A DNA stretch of 64,000 nt from Acanthochromis polyacanthus (GCF_021347895.1 NC_067132.1:744001-808000); one strand, 5' to 3'; shown: positions 22,185-35,394, numbered from the stretch's first letter. Numbers and translations: made by a program. The notes: generated by a model not told the origin, from the letters alone.

Positions 22185-22860
22185 TGTTGGAAATCAGCCT
22201 ATCCTACCATTAAACAAACCAACAAAATATGTGTAAGGCTGTTTCCGCCCAGTTCTTTTGATGGAGTAGTCGGGAGACTTCTTCTTAAAATCAAAAGTAT
22301 TTATTACAGCAAAATTGAATGTGCGATACAGAGCTCTGGGCCTGAATCCTCTGTCCCTAACCAACAACAAGTGTTCAGTCAGTTCGGATGGAATCAGACT
22401 GCTAACCGTTCCTGACCCAGTCTTCTTATACTCTAACAGTGTGTATAGCTATCTATCAAGGCTGGCCGCCCCTTCCGATGCTGCATTGTTCCGCTGTCCT
22501 CTGTCACAGCAGATGTTTTGTCATTACCGCTCACGTAGGAATGACTTCACCGCTGCAAAGCAAGATTAGAGACTGCACATACAACTCGCTCATGTTCTTT
22601 ACTGATTATGGCTTACGTCAAAAACTATCTGTACCTTTATTATCAAAAACTGTCTGTACTTTGATTATCAATCACTTTATGTCTTGATCATCCTTGGTTT
22701 CAATCACATGAGTAATAAGTAAAATAAAGCTGGACTTATCTTCTTTGTTTCATTACAGTCACACCGTGGTAATGATGCTCTTCACCTTCCTATTCCTCAG
22801 AACCAATACAACTCTTTAATATGCACACTAAGCAAATTATAAAACACACCATTTCCCACA
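22185..22860 (-). repeat. 3' LTR of the endogenous retrovirus (676 bp)
   Basis: Minus-strand reading starts TGTGGGAAATGG and ends GATTTCCAACA. TATA-like TATAAGAAGAC lies near 22428 and AATAAA near 22298, giving a U3 of about 430 bp. It differs from the other LTR by about eight substitutions and an extra 25 bp near 22624-22650, caused by partial duplication of the CTGTCTGTACTTTGATTATC unit. Confidence 0.92.
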
Positions 22861-22872
22861 ATTCCCCCTTTT
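22861..22872 (-). promoter_or_regulatory. Polypurine tract of the retrovirus
   Basis: AAAAGGGGGAAT on the minus strand lies directly upstream of the 3' LTR, the position and composition of the plus-strand primer. Confidence 0.8.
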
Positions 22873-22986
22873 GGCCTAAGCTAACCTTAGGCCAACACAA
22901 AAGATTTTACACCATAGAGGATACAGATACCAGCTCCTCTCCTTCTTGAAGTTTTTTTTTTTTTCTTGGCCATGAGTGCTCTGAAT

Positions 22987-23692
22987 TCATCGCCCAAACA
23001 TTACTTCGGACACCGTTCTGCTCATCGTCTTACTCATGAGTGTTCTGAAAATTGGAATGATGCAACAAGTGAATATGAAGAGAAACAGCATTATTATGAG
23101 AATAGGTGTGTTCACATAGCTTTCTTTTCTGGATCGTTTTTTAAGTTGATTTGCTAAATCAAGAACTGTTTGTGTGAGCTCCTCAAGCTCCTAGTGCATA
23201 TCGTTCATCCTGTTTCCTAAACCTGCTGTTCTGTACATGGGAAAAAGTGTCATAAAGAAGACTCTTATATCTGAGACTAGTGGTGGGGATCTAGTAGTGG
23301 AAGGGTCAGAACGTTTCCTTCATCTTTTGCCATTGCAGACGAATGACAGTAACACCTGACTTGAGAATCACCAGAGCTGCAGGCTGTAGTTTAGCTAAAT
23401 AGCATGCCCCACACCACCCCTGGGGGAGATACAAATAGACCCTATGGCCATGGCCCCAAACGTGGTCAGCCGGGCAGGAGAACCCTCCCGTGTGTGGAAC
23501 CACAGGTTCAGACACCCATCCCATCACATCGCCACGGATTCCCATGGCAGTGAGGTTGATTGGTTTTGCCCAATCTTCCTCACACCGAGAACCGCTGCAC
23601 AGGGGATGGCTCGAAACACCTTCCATAGGTAAGTTGTACAGTTTGCCACGCCTAGGTCCACGTCTCCCCCAGCACAGCTTCTCCTGAAACAC
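22987..23692 (-). pseudogene. Retroviral env remnant: surface-subunit end and transmembrane tail
   Basis: The minus-strand frame 23306-23692 is cysteine-rich and has the block GWCGACYLAKLQPAALVI, like the end of a surface subunit. Downstream, after a stop and frame changes, comes a short helical region (QTVLDLANQLKKR). A strongly hydrophobic segment (PILIIMLFLFIFTCC, about 23050-23105) and a short cytoplasmic tail follow, ending with TGA at 22987-22989. The central ectodomain expected between these parts, with the CX6CC motif, is not here; a similar segment sits 3 kb upstream at 25924-26094. The gene is non-functional as arranged. Confidence 0.65.
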
Positions 23693-23699
23693 AGTGATG

Positions 23700-25920
23700 G
23701 TGTGTTTGGCTGGCGTGCCGTCGTGATTCCCTGTAGATTAGTTTCATTAGTAGTTATCCTAAAATGTTGAGACATTCTCCAGTTTGTCAAGTCATAGTCA
23801 CTGGCATTAGTGCAGCTTGGCAAATACTAAGTGAATTTATTTTTTTTTAAAGGTAGTGACTGGGGTTGTAATTAGAGGTGTAGATTGCTAACATATAATT
23901 TCATCTAGGATGACTGGTTTTGGTGTTAAGCATGCATTGGCCCGTGAATGATGAGGTATGAATGAGCACACATAGCAGTCAGACATATTTAAACTTTTTT
24001 GAGGTCAGGTTTGCCATCTGGAACCAAACATTATCATGGTGATCACCAACTTATAGTTCATGGTTTCTTTTCTCCCCGTGAACCTCTTCTGTCCTTAACA
24101 AATATGAAATGAAAGTTTTTTTGTTTTTGTTTTGTTTTTTTGTTTTTTTTTTAAATCAATTTTCCTCGATCTCAGGTGAGGAAACCAGGAGGTGAACCAA
24201 GAAACACTCAGGAGACACATATGACTGATGTAGAGGAAAAAATGCACTACTGAATTCAGGAGAAATGATACAGCAAGAACCGCATATGCCGACAAAGCCA
24301 GTATCAACTCTGAGGAGTCTCTCAGACCTTGGTGGGTTTATAGTGTCTGAAAGGAGAAAGGAGGCAGGATCTAACCTTGTTATTGTTGCTATATCAGCGA
24401 ATAGTTGTCTGTCTGAGCAGTTGGTGTGCTTCAGTTGTGGTCAAAGGGTGACCTTCTGTATGTTGGTACAATTTTTCCTTAACAAATCCCCCTTCTTGAT
24501 CATAAGATCAAACCTAAACTACAAGTGAAAGGGAAAATTTTGCGTGTGTGGAAACTGTGGCCAGAGAGCTCCACAAAATTGATTCTGTAATATTCAAGAC
24601 GTAAAAAATCATTTTAAAAGTCATAGTAATTTACAATAAAATACACAAATGCACAATAAAATGAGCTTGATTGCTGTGGTAAATTTAGATCATGTAGAAA
24701 ATTAAATGCAATGAAATTGGAGTAATTAATCACATCTGCTATACCTGTAATTACACACGGTTCAATTAGCTGAAATTTCCGTAATCTAAACTAACTCAAA
24801 ATTTAACTTTACTGATTTATTAGTAATATGTTAATAGTTATACACTCTTGATTTGTTACACATTAATTTACACACTTGAGTAAGAAAAATGCCCTTGAAA
24901 GAAAAGAGGAAACTCTGATACAATCAATCCTTACAAATTCTTTTACCTTCAACTACTCAACACTACTGCAATCATGTAATTAACTGAATGTGTGTTATAT
25001 ACAAAATCATTCCACGATAAGTTTTCTATAGAGACATTATTACATGAAAATCCAGGTACCCAGCAAGACAGTTATTGTTGTGTTATTCATGATTCTCCAA
25101 ATTAAAAGTACACACATGTGTAAATGTAGTGCAGTGAAGATGTAACCAAGTGTATGTATGAGGTGTGTGTATGTTGTGGCATTTGTGTGTGTAAGCTGTT
25201 GCATCCCTCTTCCTGACCTGGTCTAAATCGTCTTTTATTCGTTCAATTCAACCAGTGTGAACGATGTTCAAGACCCTCCCATTTCTCAGATCAGCACAAC
25301 TCAAAAGAGCACAATAATGCAATGTGTGAATCGGTGTAAAACCAGCACATCTAGGAAACAAAACTTAATGAGAAAATTCTCTAAAATCAATGAGTAGATG
25401 GTTATATTATGTGATTATAAAACGATTCCCTTGTAATGTTAAATCAGCATCTCAATTAGTATATGTTATATGTTAATTAATTAAATGTTTTATCTGTGGT
25501 TGATTCTAACTTTTACCTGTTTTCCAAGCCACCCCCCCCCCCCCCCTTTGAAATGAAGGAATAGTAAGTCAAAAAATGTGAACAACTTGTACAACTGTGA
25601 AGTAAAAAGCACAAGAGTATAGTGTATTATGTATAACTACCTGAGGCACATGTGTGTGACAATTGTGTTTGTGGCACGTCTCTGAGCTTGCACTGTGATA
25701 AAGGTGATCTTTTTAAAATGGAAAAAAATGTAGGGAAAAGAAAACATACACTGGAATGTCTTAATCTCAATATGCATTAGATTAAAGTAACTAAAGAAGT
25801 GAGAACAAGCAATAGTGAAATTACCATCACTTTGATCATTGTCAGGAATCTGAGTAATCCTGAACCCCATGTTCCAAACAAACTAGAAAAATTCCCAAAA
25901 TCAAAAGTGTGTACATCATG
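23700..25920. other. Retroviral interior without recognisable gene
   Basis: Between the two env remnants I see no pol or gag motifs. It is A+T-rich with a poly-T tract near 24114-24151 and a C18-type run at 25532-25549. It may be retroviral sequence decayed or exchanged beyond recognition, or an unrecognised insertion. Confidence 0.45.
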
Positions 25921-25923
25921 AAG

Positions 25924-26094
25924 CTATTTTAGTCCCTGCGCTGTGTCGTGCACCATGTCTTGTACATCAGATGTGACATCTGAGATATATGAACAGCACT
26001 TTGGCCCTATGACCTTACAAGTACCTCCTTGTGCTGCTTGGAGCAGAACCAGGGCCATTCTATTTTGTTGAGCCACAGTTTTAACCTCCTCTCT
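25924..26094 (-). pseudogene. Retroviral env transmembrane-subunit core fragment (CX6CC)
   Basis: The minus strand reads a helical stretch with QQNRMALVLLQAAQGG followed by a C-six residues-CC motif (TCKVIGPKCCSYI), ending at a TAG at 25924. This is the conserved disulfide-loop region of gamma-type retroviral transmembrane subunits. An in-frame TAA lies just upstream (26095-26097). The fragment is upstream of the surface-subunit remnant at 23.3-23.7 kb, which is not the normal gene order. Confidence 0.75.
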
Positions 26095-26097
26095 TTA

Positions 26098-27065
26098 TAA
26101 GCTTGTAGCTTCTTCAGGGTGTCCATTTTCACAATGTAAAAACTGACAAGACTCCATTGATCTCAAAGTGAAATAACCTGAACTGTGTGGATTTTACTCT
26201 GAACGTTCAGAGAACAGATAGGAAGAAAAGAACACAGAGTCCATGTTGTGCTTTTTCTATCTACTGTTTCTGTTCTTTAAGAACAAACAGATAAACTCCT
26301 TCAGTCTCTGGGAGCTGTAAGAACATGATGTGAAGCAACGAGCTGCTGTCATTTCGAACAGATAGAATAAAGGATTCAATCTCTCTATTCATTAATAAAT
26401 AGCATTTTTAAATGAGGCTGACTATTAAATCCGGTCATGAAATAACCTTAAATTTTCTTGCAAACACTTGAATGAAAGCAGTGAGACGACGAAGCTCTTT
26501 TTGCTAAATTTGTTTTAAATTTGGAGGAAACTGTAATTGTCATAATTCTGAGGTTAAAGATAAACTTTCAAAGAGCTGAGATCTGTTGAGTCGTCATTTC
26601 ACTTCATAAATGCTTGTCACTGAAAAATCCCAAATCTCTAAACATATGAACAATTTAGATTCCTATTTAACTGAGTCCATTGCAGGTGTCTATGATCATT
26701 CTTACAAATCATACTGGATCATAAAGTGATTTCTGTGATCATACACATCCTGAATTCAGATTACAGGCAAGAAACAAGTTTAAATGGAAGAAAGGCACAT
26801 GTACTGCAGATATTGTGAATTCAATTCATGTTTCTCTGCTTTTTGTAAGAAAGTTTTTTATAAACACAATAACATCATTTTTAGTGTCTAAAACCATAGT
26901 CTATATTAAGTGCAACTGTGTCGAAAGACAAACTGATATCTAGGTTTTAAATCTAAAGTTACCAACACATAATAGGAGTTACATTATCAAGTTATTGCAG
27001 CTAGTATTCAATTTAAAAGCTGGTTTAATTTGACTGAATGGAGACAATGTTGTACTAAATGAATT
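26098..27065. other. Retroviral interior or unknown, no gene seen
   Basis: A+T-rich sequence without recognisable motifs. Pol would normally lie in this part of a provirus, but I see no protease, reverse transcriptase or integrase signature on either strand. Confidence 0.45.
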
Positions 27066-27070
27066 GTAAT

Positions 27071-27380
27071 TGTCATGATTCTGCCCTTTTGCTGCCTCTT
27101 TGTCCCTTCTTCCACCTTTAGTCTTCTTGTCTGAATTTATCCTTTTAGATTCCGTTGTTTGTTGCTTTTCTCTAAGCCTGTTTGTTCCTCCTGTGTTAGT
27201 TTCTGTCCACCCTTCTTAGTCTGCCATTTTGCCTTTGTCTATTTTAGTTTTTTGTCCACTCAGTCTCGCTTTCAGTTTGTAAAGGTTTCTTTGATTTAGT
27301 TAAATAAATTCTTTTAATTATGCCTAGCGTTCTCTCAGTGATGTCTGCGTCTGGGTTCTCCACATCCACCATTCCTAACG
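27071..27380 (+). mobile_element. Solo LTR (310 bp), same family as 10637-11151
   Basis: Starts TGTCATGATTCTGCCC and ends CCTAACG, with flanks GTAAT (27066-27070 and 27381-27385) as a 5-bp duplication. The last base appears mutated from A to G. The 3' portion GTCTGCGTCTGGGTTCTCCA matches the LTR at 10637. It inserted into the retrovirus. Confidence 0.8.
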
Positions 27381-27755
27381 GTAATAAATTTTACAATTGA
27401 GGTTAAACCTCTACTGATAATTCATCTCTGCAACACAGAAGAGCATTTCTTCACAGGCCCTGAAGAAATGATGAATGTTTTGTGTATTTTCTGTTTCTTT
27501 TAAAAAAACTGAAAAGGCAGAAATAATCCCACATCAGCAGATGCATGTACTGCTGCTGCTGCTACTATAACTGCCTGTATACAATTACTACTGGATCTAA
27601 TTTATTTATTTATTTATTTGTTTGGTTTTTTTTGGAGTAATATGCCACAGGTCTCATTTGCACCTCACAGTTTTGTTTGTTATCATTTTGATAGAAGATG
27701 CTAGCTGTCTTGTCTTCTTTTCCTGTTCCTTTTACGATTACTGTCTCAGCATGTT

Positions 27756-28304
27756 CAGCCCGATCTCACGAGGATTCGTGAAACTGTCACGTAAGTTTTA
27801 GTTTCGGTTTCGTGCGCACCAACACGATTTCATCATGTTTTTCGTGCCGCTCACCACAAAATGCGCACCAATGTATTTTAAACGGCGGACTTTTCGTGCC
27901 ACTCAGAACGTATTTCAAAAGAATGTGTATATTATATTTTTAATGTAAAACCGTGGCGAATCCAACGCTATATTTTGCATGACATCGTCCCTAAACATAA
28001 CCCTAACCATAACCCTAACCATAACCTAACCATAAGCCGGTGGTACACTTACCAATTTGCATAGGAATTTCAAGAATGTCCGGCGGCCGGCGGCCGCAAA
28101 CGCGATCACACAAGCAGTATACGCCGATGGACAGCTTAGATCGTCATGAATCCGCCGGTATAAACCACTTTCAGATGTGATTACCACAGCGAAAAACATT
28201 TCGTGGTGAGCGGCACGAAAAACATGACGAAATCGTGTTGGTGCGCACGAAACCGAAACTAAAACTTACGTGACAGTTTCACGAATCCCCGTGAGACCGG
28301 GTTG
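27756..28304 (+). mobile_element. Miniature inverted-repeat element with 7-bp duplication, copy A (549 bp)
   Basis: Starts CAGCCCGATCTCACGAGG and ends CCGTGAGACCGGGTTG. Arms of about 108 bp are nearly perfect inverted repeats. It is flanked by the 7-bp duplication GCATGTT (27749-27755 and 28305-28311). The centre has a variable CCCTAACCATAA tract and a G+C-rich CCGGCGGCCGGCGGCCGC core. No coding capacity. Copies B and C elsewhere in this window confirm the boundaries. Confidence 0.93.
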
Positions 28305-28327
28305 GCATGTTTTACCCAATTCATGGC

Positions 28328-28597
28328 CTATGTGAGGGTTTGAGTGGGGAGGGCTACATTATGTTTAGTCAACCCGTCTCTCAGCCCTGGCCGGAGATTA
28401 TTTATAAAAACAGTCTTCAGGTGTTGTTGGAAAAGTTCGCTCCCTTGTCTGTCGTCTGTCAGTCCACTGTGTCTAGCAAACACAGCCTCCAGTCTTACTT
28501 TAAAGTCCCTTGTTGATTTTCCGTCTTGTTGTTTAGTCTGTCCTATTTCACTATAATCAGCTCTTTGAGTGAAGGTCCGGGTAATACGGTCGTTCAA
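28328..28597 (-). pseudogene. Retroviral gag (capsid region) remnant
   Basis: This 89-codon minus-strand frame contains DSEIG-like and DFKVRLEAVFARHSGL blocks and FINNLRPGLRDGLTKHNVAL. This pattern is typical of the capsid C-terminal part of gamma-like retroviral Gag. It is cut on its 3' side by the miniature element (copy A), whose boundary at 28305-28311 lies immediately beyond. Frame breaks separate it from the likely Gag start at 29160. Confidence 0.65.
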
Positions 28598-29041
28598 TAC
28601 TTGTTTTTCTCTCTTGTTTTTTTTTTTTTAGTTTCAAATCTTACACAGATCTTTATTGTTCTTTTAATTACATAAAGTTAATGGCAAACAAGTTGCCCCT
28701 TTCTCTTTTCTTTCCATCTCAACAACAACAACATTTTGCGCACACATACGAAAACCTCTCATCTCCCTTCCCCTACGTACTTTTTACCATCAGTTATACT
28801 CACTCGATTTTTACCATCTTTCATCCATTTATGAGCCAAAACACACTTTATCCCTCAGGTCTCAATTCATCTCTTCAGCCTTCAACAACGTTCTCTTTTC
28901 ATCATCAACCAGTCTTTTACATCTTTCGCTGTCCATCTTTGATTATGTCATTCTCTAAGTTTGATAATTATTTCCACAGCAGTGGGTCTTTGTCATCTAA
29001 AATTAGTCCTGATTCTTTTAGTTCTTTGAATTTTGTGTTAT

Positions 29042-29160
29042 CAAACAATCTTTTCTTTTTTCTGTCTTTTGTTTTTTTCTCCGCTGAATAATTGAGTTAC
29101 AACTACTTCCCACTGTTTTTCTAAGGACCAAATGCCCTTTTTTTGTTCTTCTTCCTCCAT
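29042..29160 (-). pseudogene. Probable start of retroviral gag (matrix), truncated by a stop
   Basis: ATG at 29160 opens a 38-codon frame (MEEEEQKKGIWSLEKQWE, then a Lys-rich end) that stops at about 29042. It is upstream of and on the same strand as the capsid remnant, and downstream of the leader, so it is a plausible Gag start. The remaining matrix region to 28600 is out of frame. Confidence 0.45.
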
Positions 29161-29722
29161 GTTTGATCAGAATGCGTACTACAGGGTGTGTTTGACCAGT
29201 ATCAATGCTTCTTGAGCCAATTCAGAGTCCTCAGAAATCAAGCTTCTAGAATACACTGTTGTATTCCGGATTTCTGCTGGGGGTTCTAATCCCAGGACTG
29301 AGAATCGTTTTAGAGTTACTGTCAAATCACACCTAGAACCTAATGAATGACTCAGTAACCTACTTCAACTGACAACAGCTTTATGTTTACACCGTTAGGT
29401 TTCAGGCTGTCCGCTGATTCAGTTACTTTTCATTCCAGTTATACACACGTGGACAAAATTGTTGGTACCCCTCAGTTAAAGAAGGAAAAACCCACAATTC
29501 TCACTGAAATCACTTGAAACTCACAAAAGTAACAATAAATAAAAATTTATTGAAAATTAAATAATCAAAAACAGCCATTACTTTTGAATTGTTGATTAAC
29601 ATAATTATTTAAAAAAACAAACTAATGAAACAGGCCTGGACAAAAATGATGGTACCTCTATAAAAGATTGAAAACTATTTGACCAGAGTGACATGATTAA
29701 CTCAGGTGTGTCATTTAATTGA

Positions 29723-31375
<1,653 letters not shown>

Positions 31376-31625
31376 CTCAAAAGGTTGTGCAACAAAATAT
31401 GAAGTTATGGGTACCATCATTTTTGTCCAGCCCTATTTCATTACTTTGTTTTCTTTAAATAATTATGTTAATCAACAATTCAAAAGTGATGGCTGATTTT
31501 GATTATTTGATTTTCAATAAATTTTTATTTATTGTTACTTTTGTGAGTTTCAAGTGATTTCAGTGAGAATTGTGGGTTTTTCCTTCTTTAACTGAGGGGT
31601 ACCAACAATTTTGTCCACGTGTGTA

Positions 31626-32423
31626 CATGAGCTCCTCATTCACACTCTCTTTCACACTCTCTGAGACGCAGTTACACTAGACAGTACCGTTCACGTTGTC
31701 TCAGTGAGATTCCACAAGACACAACAACACATAAAAACTGGTTGTCCATTTCATTCACTTTTTTAGTCACTGGCTTTCATCACTGTTTTTTGTCTTTTTA
31801 TATTTTTATTTAGCAAGCTTTTAGAGGTGAACTACGTCCTCAGGGCTTCTAAACCCAGTATTTTCAAGCTTTTAGAGGGGAACCACGTCCTCAGGGCTTC
31901 TAAACCCAGTATTTCCAACCACTCGTCAGCGATCCAGGCTTATACCAAACCGTCCAGGCTATTTGCCAGCCTAAGAAACTGTTGCCTAACAAGGATTACA
32001 TTACACTTAGGGTTGCAGAATAGGCCCTCTGCTCTATCCACCTTTTGGAGGGACTCCTAAACCCCCCAGGTTTTCTAACCCAGAACAGAGTATCCAGCCA
32101 GAGATTCTATCCTCTGTGGATCAGTGACTTTTTCCATTTCCATTAACCTTAGCGCTTCTTCATCATTTTCATCCTTTTTATTTCCATTAACCTTAGCACT
32201 TCTTCATCATTTTCATCATTTTTATTTCTTCCAGAAGCACATTCAATTTTGTATACTAGAACATACAGGAGGAATTCTGACAACAGTTTTGGAATAGCCA
32301 ATAGCAGAACTTTGATGTCAACAGGCGTCTGCTTACCTTTTATAGGGCGCCCAAGTTGTCAAAAAGTCCTTTGTATGTCCGTTGTTTGTTCAAATGTACA
32401 TCTATTGTCAATTCTCCTTCTCC
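31626..32423 (-). other. Retroviral leader region with short tandem duplications
   Basis: Non-coding sequence between the primer-binding site and the Tc1 insertion. Two duplications of about 50 bp are visible: one at 31818-31920 (CGTCCTCAGGGCTTCTAAAC twice) and one at 32136-32228 (TTTCCATTAACCTTAGC then CTTCTTCATCATTTTCATC twice). No ORF of note. Confidence 0.55.
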
Positions 32424-32441
32424 ATCCGGGTCACGGCACCA
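32424..32441 (-). promoter_or_regulatory. Primer-binding site, tRNA-His type
   Basis: TGGTGCCGTGACCCGGAT on the minus strand lies 3 bp after the 5' LTR. It matches the tRNA-His primer site as I know it (TGGTGCCGTGACTCGGAT) at 17 of 18 positions. Confidence 0.85.
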
Positions 32442-32444
32442 AAT

Positions 32445-33095
32445 TGTTGGAAATCAGTCTATCCTACAATTAAACAAACCAACAAAATATGTGTAAGGCT
32501 GTTTCCGCCCAGTTCTTTTGATGGAGTAGTCGGGAGACTTCTTCTTAAAATCAAAAGTATTTATTACAGCAAAATTGAATGTGCGATACAGAGCTCTGGG
32601 CCTGAATCCTCTGTCCCTAACCAACAACAAGTGTTCAGTCAGTTCGGATGGAATCAGACTGCTAACCGTTCCTGACCCAGTCTTCTTATACTCTAACAGT
32701 GTGTATAGCTATCTATCAAGGCTGGCCGCCCCTTCCGATGTTGCGTTGTTCCGCTGTCCTCTGTCACAGCTGATGTTTTGTCATTATCGCTCACGTAGGA
32801 ATGACTTCTCCGCTGCAAAGCAAGATTAGAGACTGCACATACAACTCGCTCATGTTCTTTACTGATTATGGCTTACGTCAAAAACTGTCTGTACTTTGAT
32901 TATCAATCACTTTATGTCTTGATCATCCTTGGTTTCAATCACATGAGTAATAAGTAAAATAAAGCTGGACTTATCTTCTTTGTTTCATTACAGTCACACC
33001 GTGGTAATGATGCTCTTCACCTTCCTATTCCTCAGAACCAATACAACTCTTTAATATGCACACTTAGCAAATTATAAAACACACCATTTCCCACA
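32445..33095 (-). repeat. 5' LTR of the endogenous retrovirus (651 bp)
   Basis: Direct repeat of 22185-22860 with the same TG...CA termini on the minus strand, a TATA-like TATAAGAAGAC near 32688 and AATAAA near 32558. By eye it differs by about eight substitutions and one 25-bp indel from the other LTR, so the insertion is fairly young. Confidence 0.92.
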
Positions 33096-33099
33096 ATAG

Positions 33100-34624
33100 G
33101 AGTGAAGAATTCTAAAGATTCATCAGGTCTAACAGCCAATTCAAAAGCATCTGTGACATTTGTAGGAAGGGTCAGATTAATTTTATCTCTAATCATAACT
33201 ATTTTATGTGTAAAGAAGCTCATGAAGTCGTTACAGCTTAGAGCTAAAGGAATACAAGGTTCAACAGAGCTCTGACTCTTTGTCAGCCTGGCTACAGTGC
33301 TAAAGAGAAACCTAAGGTTGTTCTTGTTCTCCTCTCTTAAAGATGAATAATAAGTTGTCCTGGCATTACGAAGAGCTTTTTTTTTATAGTTTACTAGACT
33401 CTTTTTCCAAGCCACATACACTTCCTCTGAATTAGTGGAATACCACTTTCTTTCCAGCTTTCGGGATGCCAGCTTTAAAATCTGCAGCTGCAATTATACC
33501 AAGGAGCAAGTCTTCTCTGAGATATAACTTTCTTTTTTACAGGTGCAACACTATCAAGAGTTGTACGCAGTGAGGCTGAAGCATTATTAACATAATAATC
33601 CACTTCTGTGGGGGTAAAATTATAATATTTGCCTTCTGATTTATCAGTAAATGTTGCTGAAGTAAACAGTGAGGGTATTATTTCCTTAAATTTAGTTACT
33701 GAATTGTCAGACAAACACCTACTGTAATGATATTTGTTCTCAGCTGCTAAACAATCCTTTACTTTAAATTGAAATGTTATCATAAAATGGTCAGAAAGAA
33801 GAGGGTTCTGGGGAAATACTGTTAACTCTTCAATTTCTATGCCATAAGTCAGGACAAGGTCAAGGGTGTGATTAAAACTATGAGTTGGTTTGTTTACATG
33901 CTGAGAAAACCCAATTGAGTCTAATTTTGAATTAAAAGCTGTTGTAAGGCTGTCGCTGTCTACGTCAACATGAATGTTAAAGTCACTCGCAATAATAACT
34001 TTGTCTGAACTGAGCACTAATTCAGATAAAAAGTCTGAGAATTGAGATAAAAACTCAATAAGGAGCAGGAGGACGATATATAACAACAAATAAAACTGGT
34101 TTCTGAGCTTTCAAATTTGGATGAGAGAGACTAAGAGTGAGATTTTCAAATGAGCTGTAGTCAGGTTTAGGCCTCTGGTTCCATTTTAAACTAGAATGGT
34201 AGATTGCTGCTACTCCTCCTCCTCGGCCTGTGATTCGAGGAATATGACAGTTAATATGACTAGGGGGAGTTGATTTGTTTAGGCTAACAAATTCTTCCTG
34301 CTGCAACCAGGTTTCAGTCAAAGAGAACAAATCAATCTGGTGATCAGTTATCAACTCATTTACTAACAGAGATTTAGACGAGAGAGATCTAATATTTAAC
34401 AGACCACATTTAATTGTCCTGGTTCTTTGCTCTAATGCAATAGTGGTATTAATTTTTATTAAATTTTTATGGTTACTATTTCTTTTGTATATTTTTGATT
34501 TGTTCAATTTATTGAATTTTGGTGGTCGGCGGACAGACACAGTCTCAATAAAGATAACTGAATTGCTGGAGGGTGACAGCTGTGAGGAAACTGCAGAGAG
34601 GTGTGTAAGACTACAGCTCTGCAT
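33100..34624 (-). pseudogene. L2 LINE endonuclease and linker (ORF2, 5' half)
   Basis: Three overlapping minus-strand frames together carry an apurinic-type endonuclease and the following linker. Motifs in order are [30 protein letters not shown] (catalytic Glu), [23 protein letters not shown] (normally GDFN) and LSDHFMITFQF (catalytic His). The linker is basic and ends in LEFFTPI at the retroviral insertion. Frameshifts near 34080 and 33480 break the frame. This is the upstream half of the ORF2 continued at 20624-22180. Confidence 0.88.
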
Positions 34625-34645
34625 CCTGGTCTTAACTCTGGGTTG

Positions 34646-35394
34646 TCATGCTTTAGGAGTACTAATAAAATCAGCCATATTCCTAGAAATGAGAGCTGCA
34701 CCAGCCAAAGTGGGATGGATGCCGTCTCTCCTAATCAGACCAGGTTTTCCCCAAAAAGAGCTCCAATTATCTATAAGGCCCACGTCATTTGATGGACACC
34801 ACATAGACAACCAGCGGCGAAACGACGACATGCGGCTAAACATGTCATCGTTGGTCAGATCAGGCAAGGGTCCAGAGAAAACTACGGACTCCGACATGGT
34901 TTTGGCGAAAGTACACACCGATGCTACGCTAATTTTGGTGACCTCCGATTGGCGTAACCGGGTGTCGTTACCGCCGACGTGTATAACAATCTTGCTATAT
35001 TTACGATTATCTTTAGCCATCAGTTGCAAATTTGCTTCTATGTCGCCTGCTCTGGCCCCTGGGAAGCATTTAACTATGGTCGCTGGTGTCGCTAGCTTCA
35101 CGTTTCTGACTATGGAGCTGCCAATGATCAGAGTTGGTTTCTCAGCGGGTGTGTCACTGAGCGGGGAAAAACGATTAGAAACATGAAGAGGTTTGTGGTG
35201 GGCCGGGACAGCAGGCTTGAGCTTAGGACTATGTTTCCTACGAACTGTCACCCAGCCACCCTGACTTCCCGGCTGCTCGGGAGCTGCTAAGGGACGGCTG
35301 ACAGATGCTACACTAGCAGCTAAGCTATTGCGGTCCGCACCGGCTAAGGGGGCCTGGCTAACTGCTAGCGGGCTCACATCACTCCCATCCTTCG
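34646..35394 (-). pseudogene. L2 LINE ORF1 with SGNH-esterase domain
   Basis: This minus-strand frame has a low-complexity N-terminal part, then an SGNH-hydrolase-like domain. [11 protein letters not shown] gives the nucleophile Ser block, [12 protein letters not shown] the GGND block, and [14 protein letters not shown] the C-terminal Asp-x-x-His block. Esterase-type ORF1 proteins are known in CR1/L2-clade LINEs; the exact role in retrotransposition is unsettled. The open frame runs on to 35467, but codons beyond about 35394 are antisense of an unrelated LINE fragment, so the true N-terminus is missing. ORF1 ends 21 bp upstream of the ORF2 frame. Confidence 0.85.

Noticed and set aside
25532..25549. 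C18 run as a functional element
   Set aside because: Simple homopolymer; possibly also a sequencing-sensitive site.
27985..28040. CCCTAACCATAA repeats as an interstitial telomere
   Set aside because: They recur at the same place within each copy of the miniature element, so they belong to that element.
28681..29091. 136-codon Ser/Phe-rich plus-strand ORF
   Set aside because: Antisense to the retroviral gag/leader region; low-complexity composition.
34443..35186. 247-codon plus-strand ORF
   Set aside because: Antisense of the L2 ORF1 and endonuclease, which carry clear domains on the minus strand.
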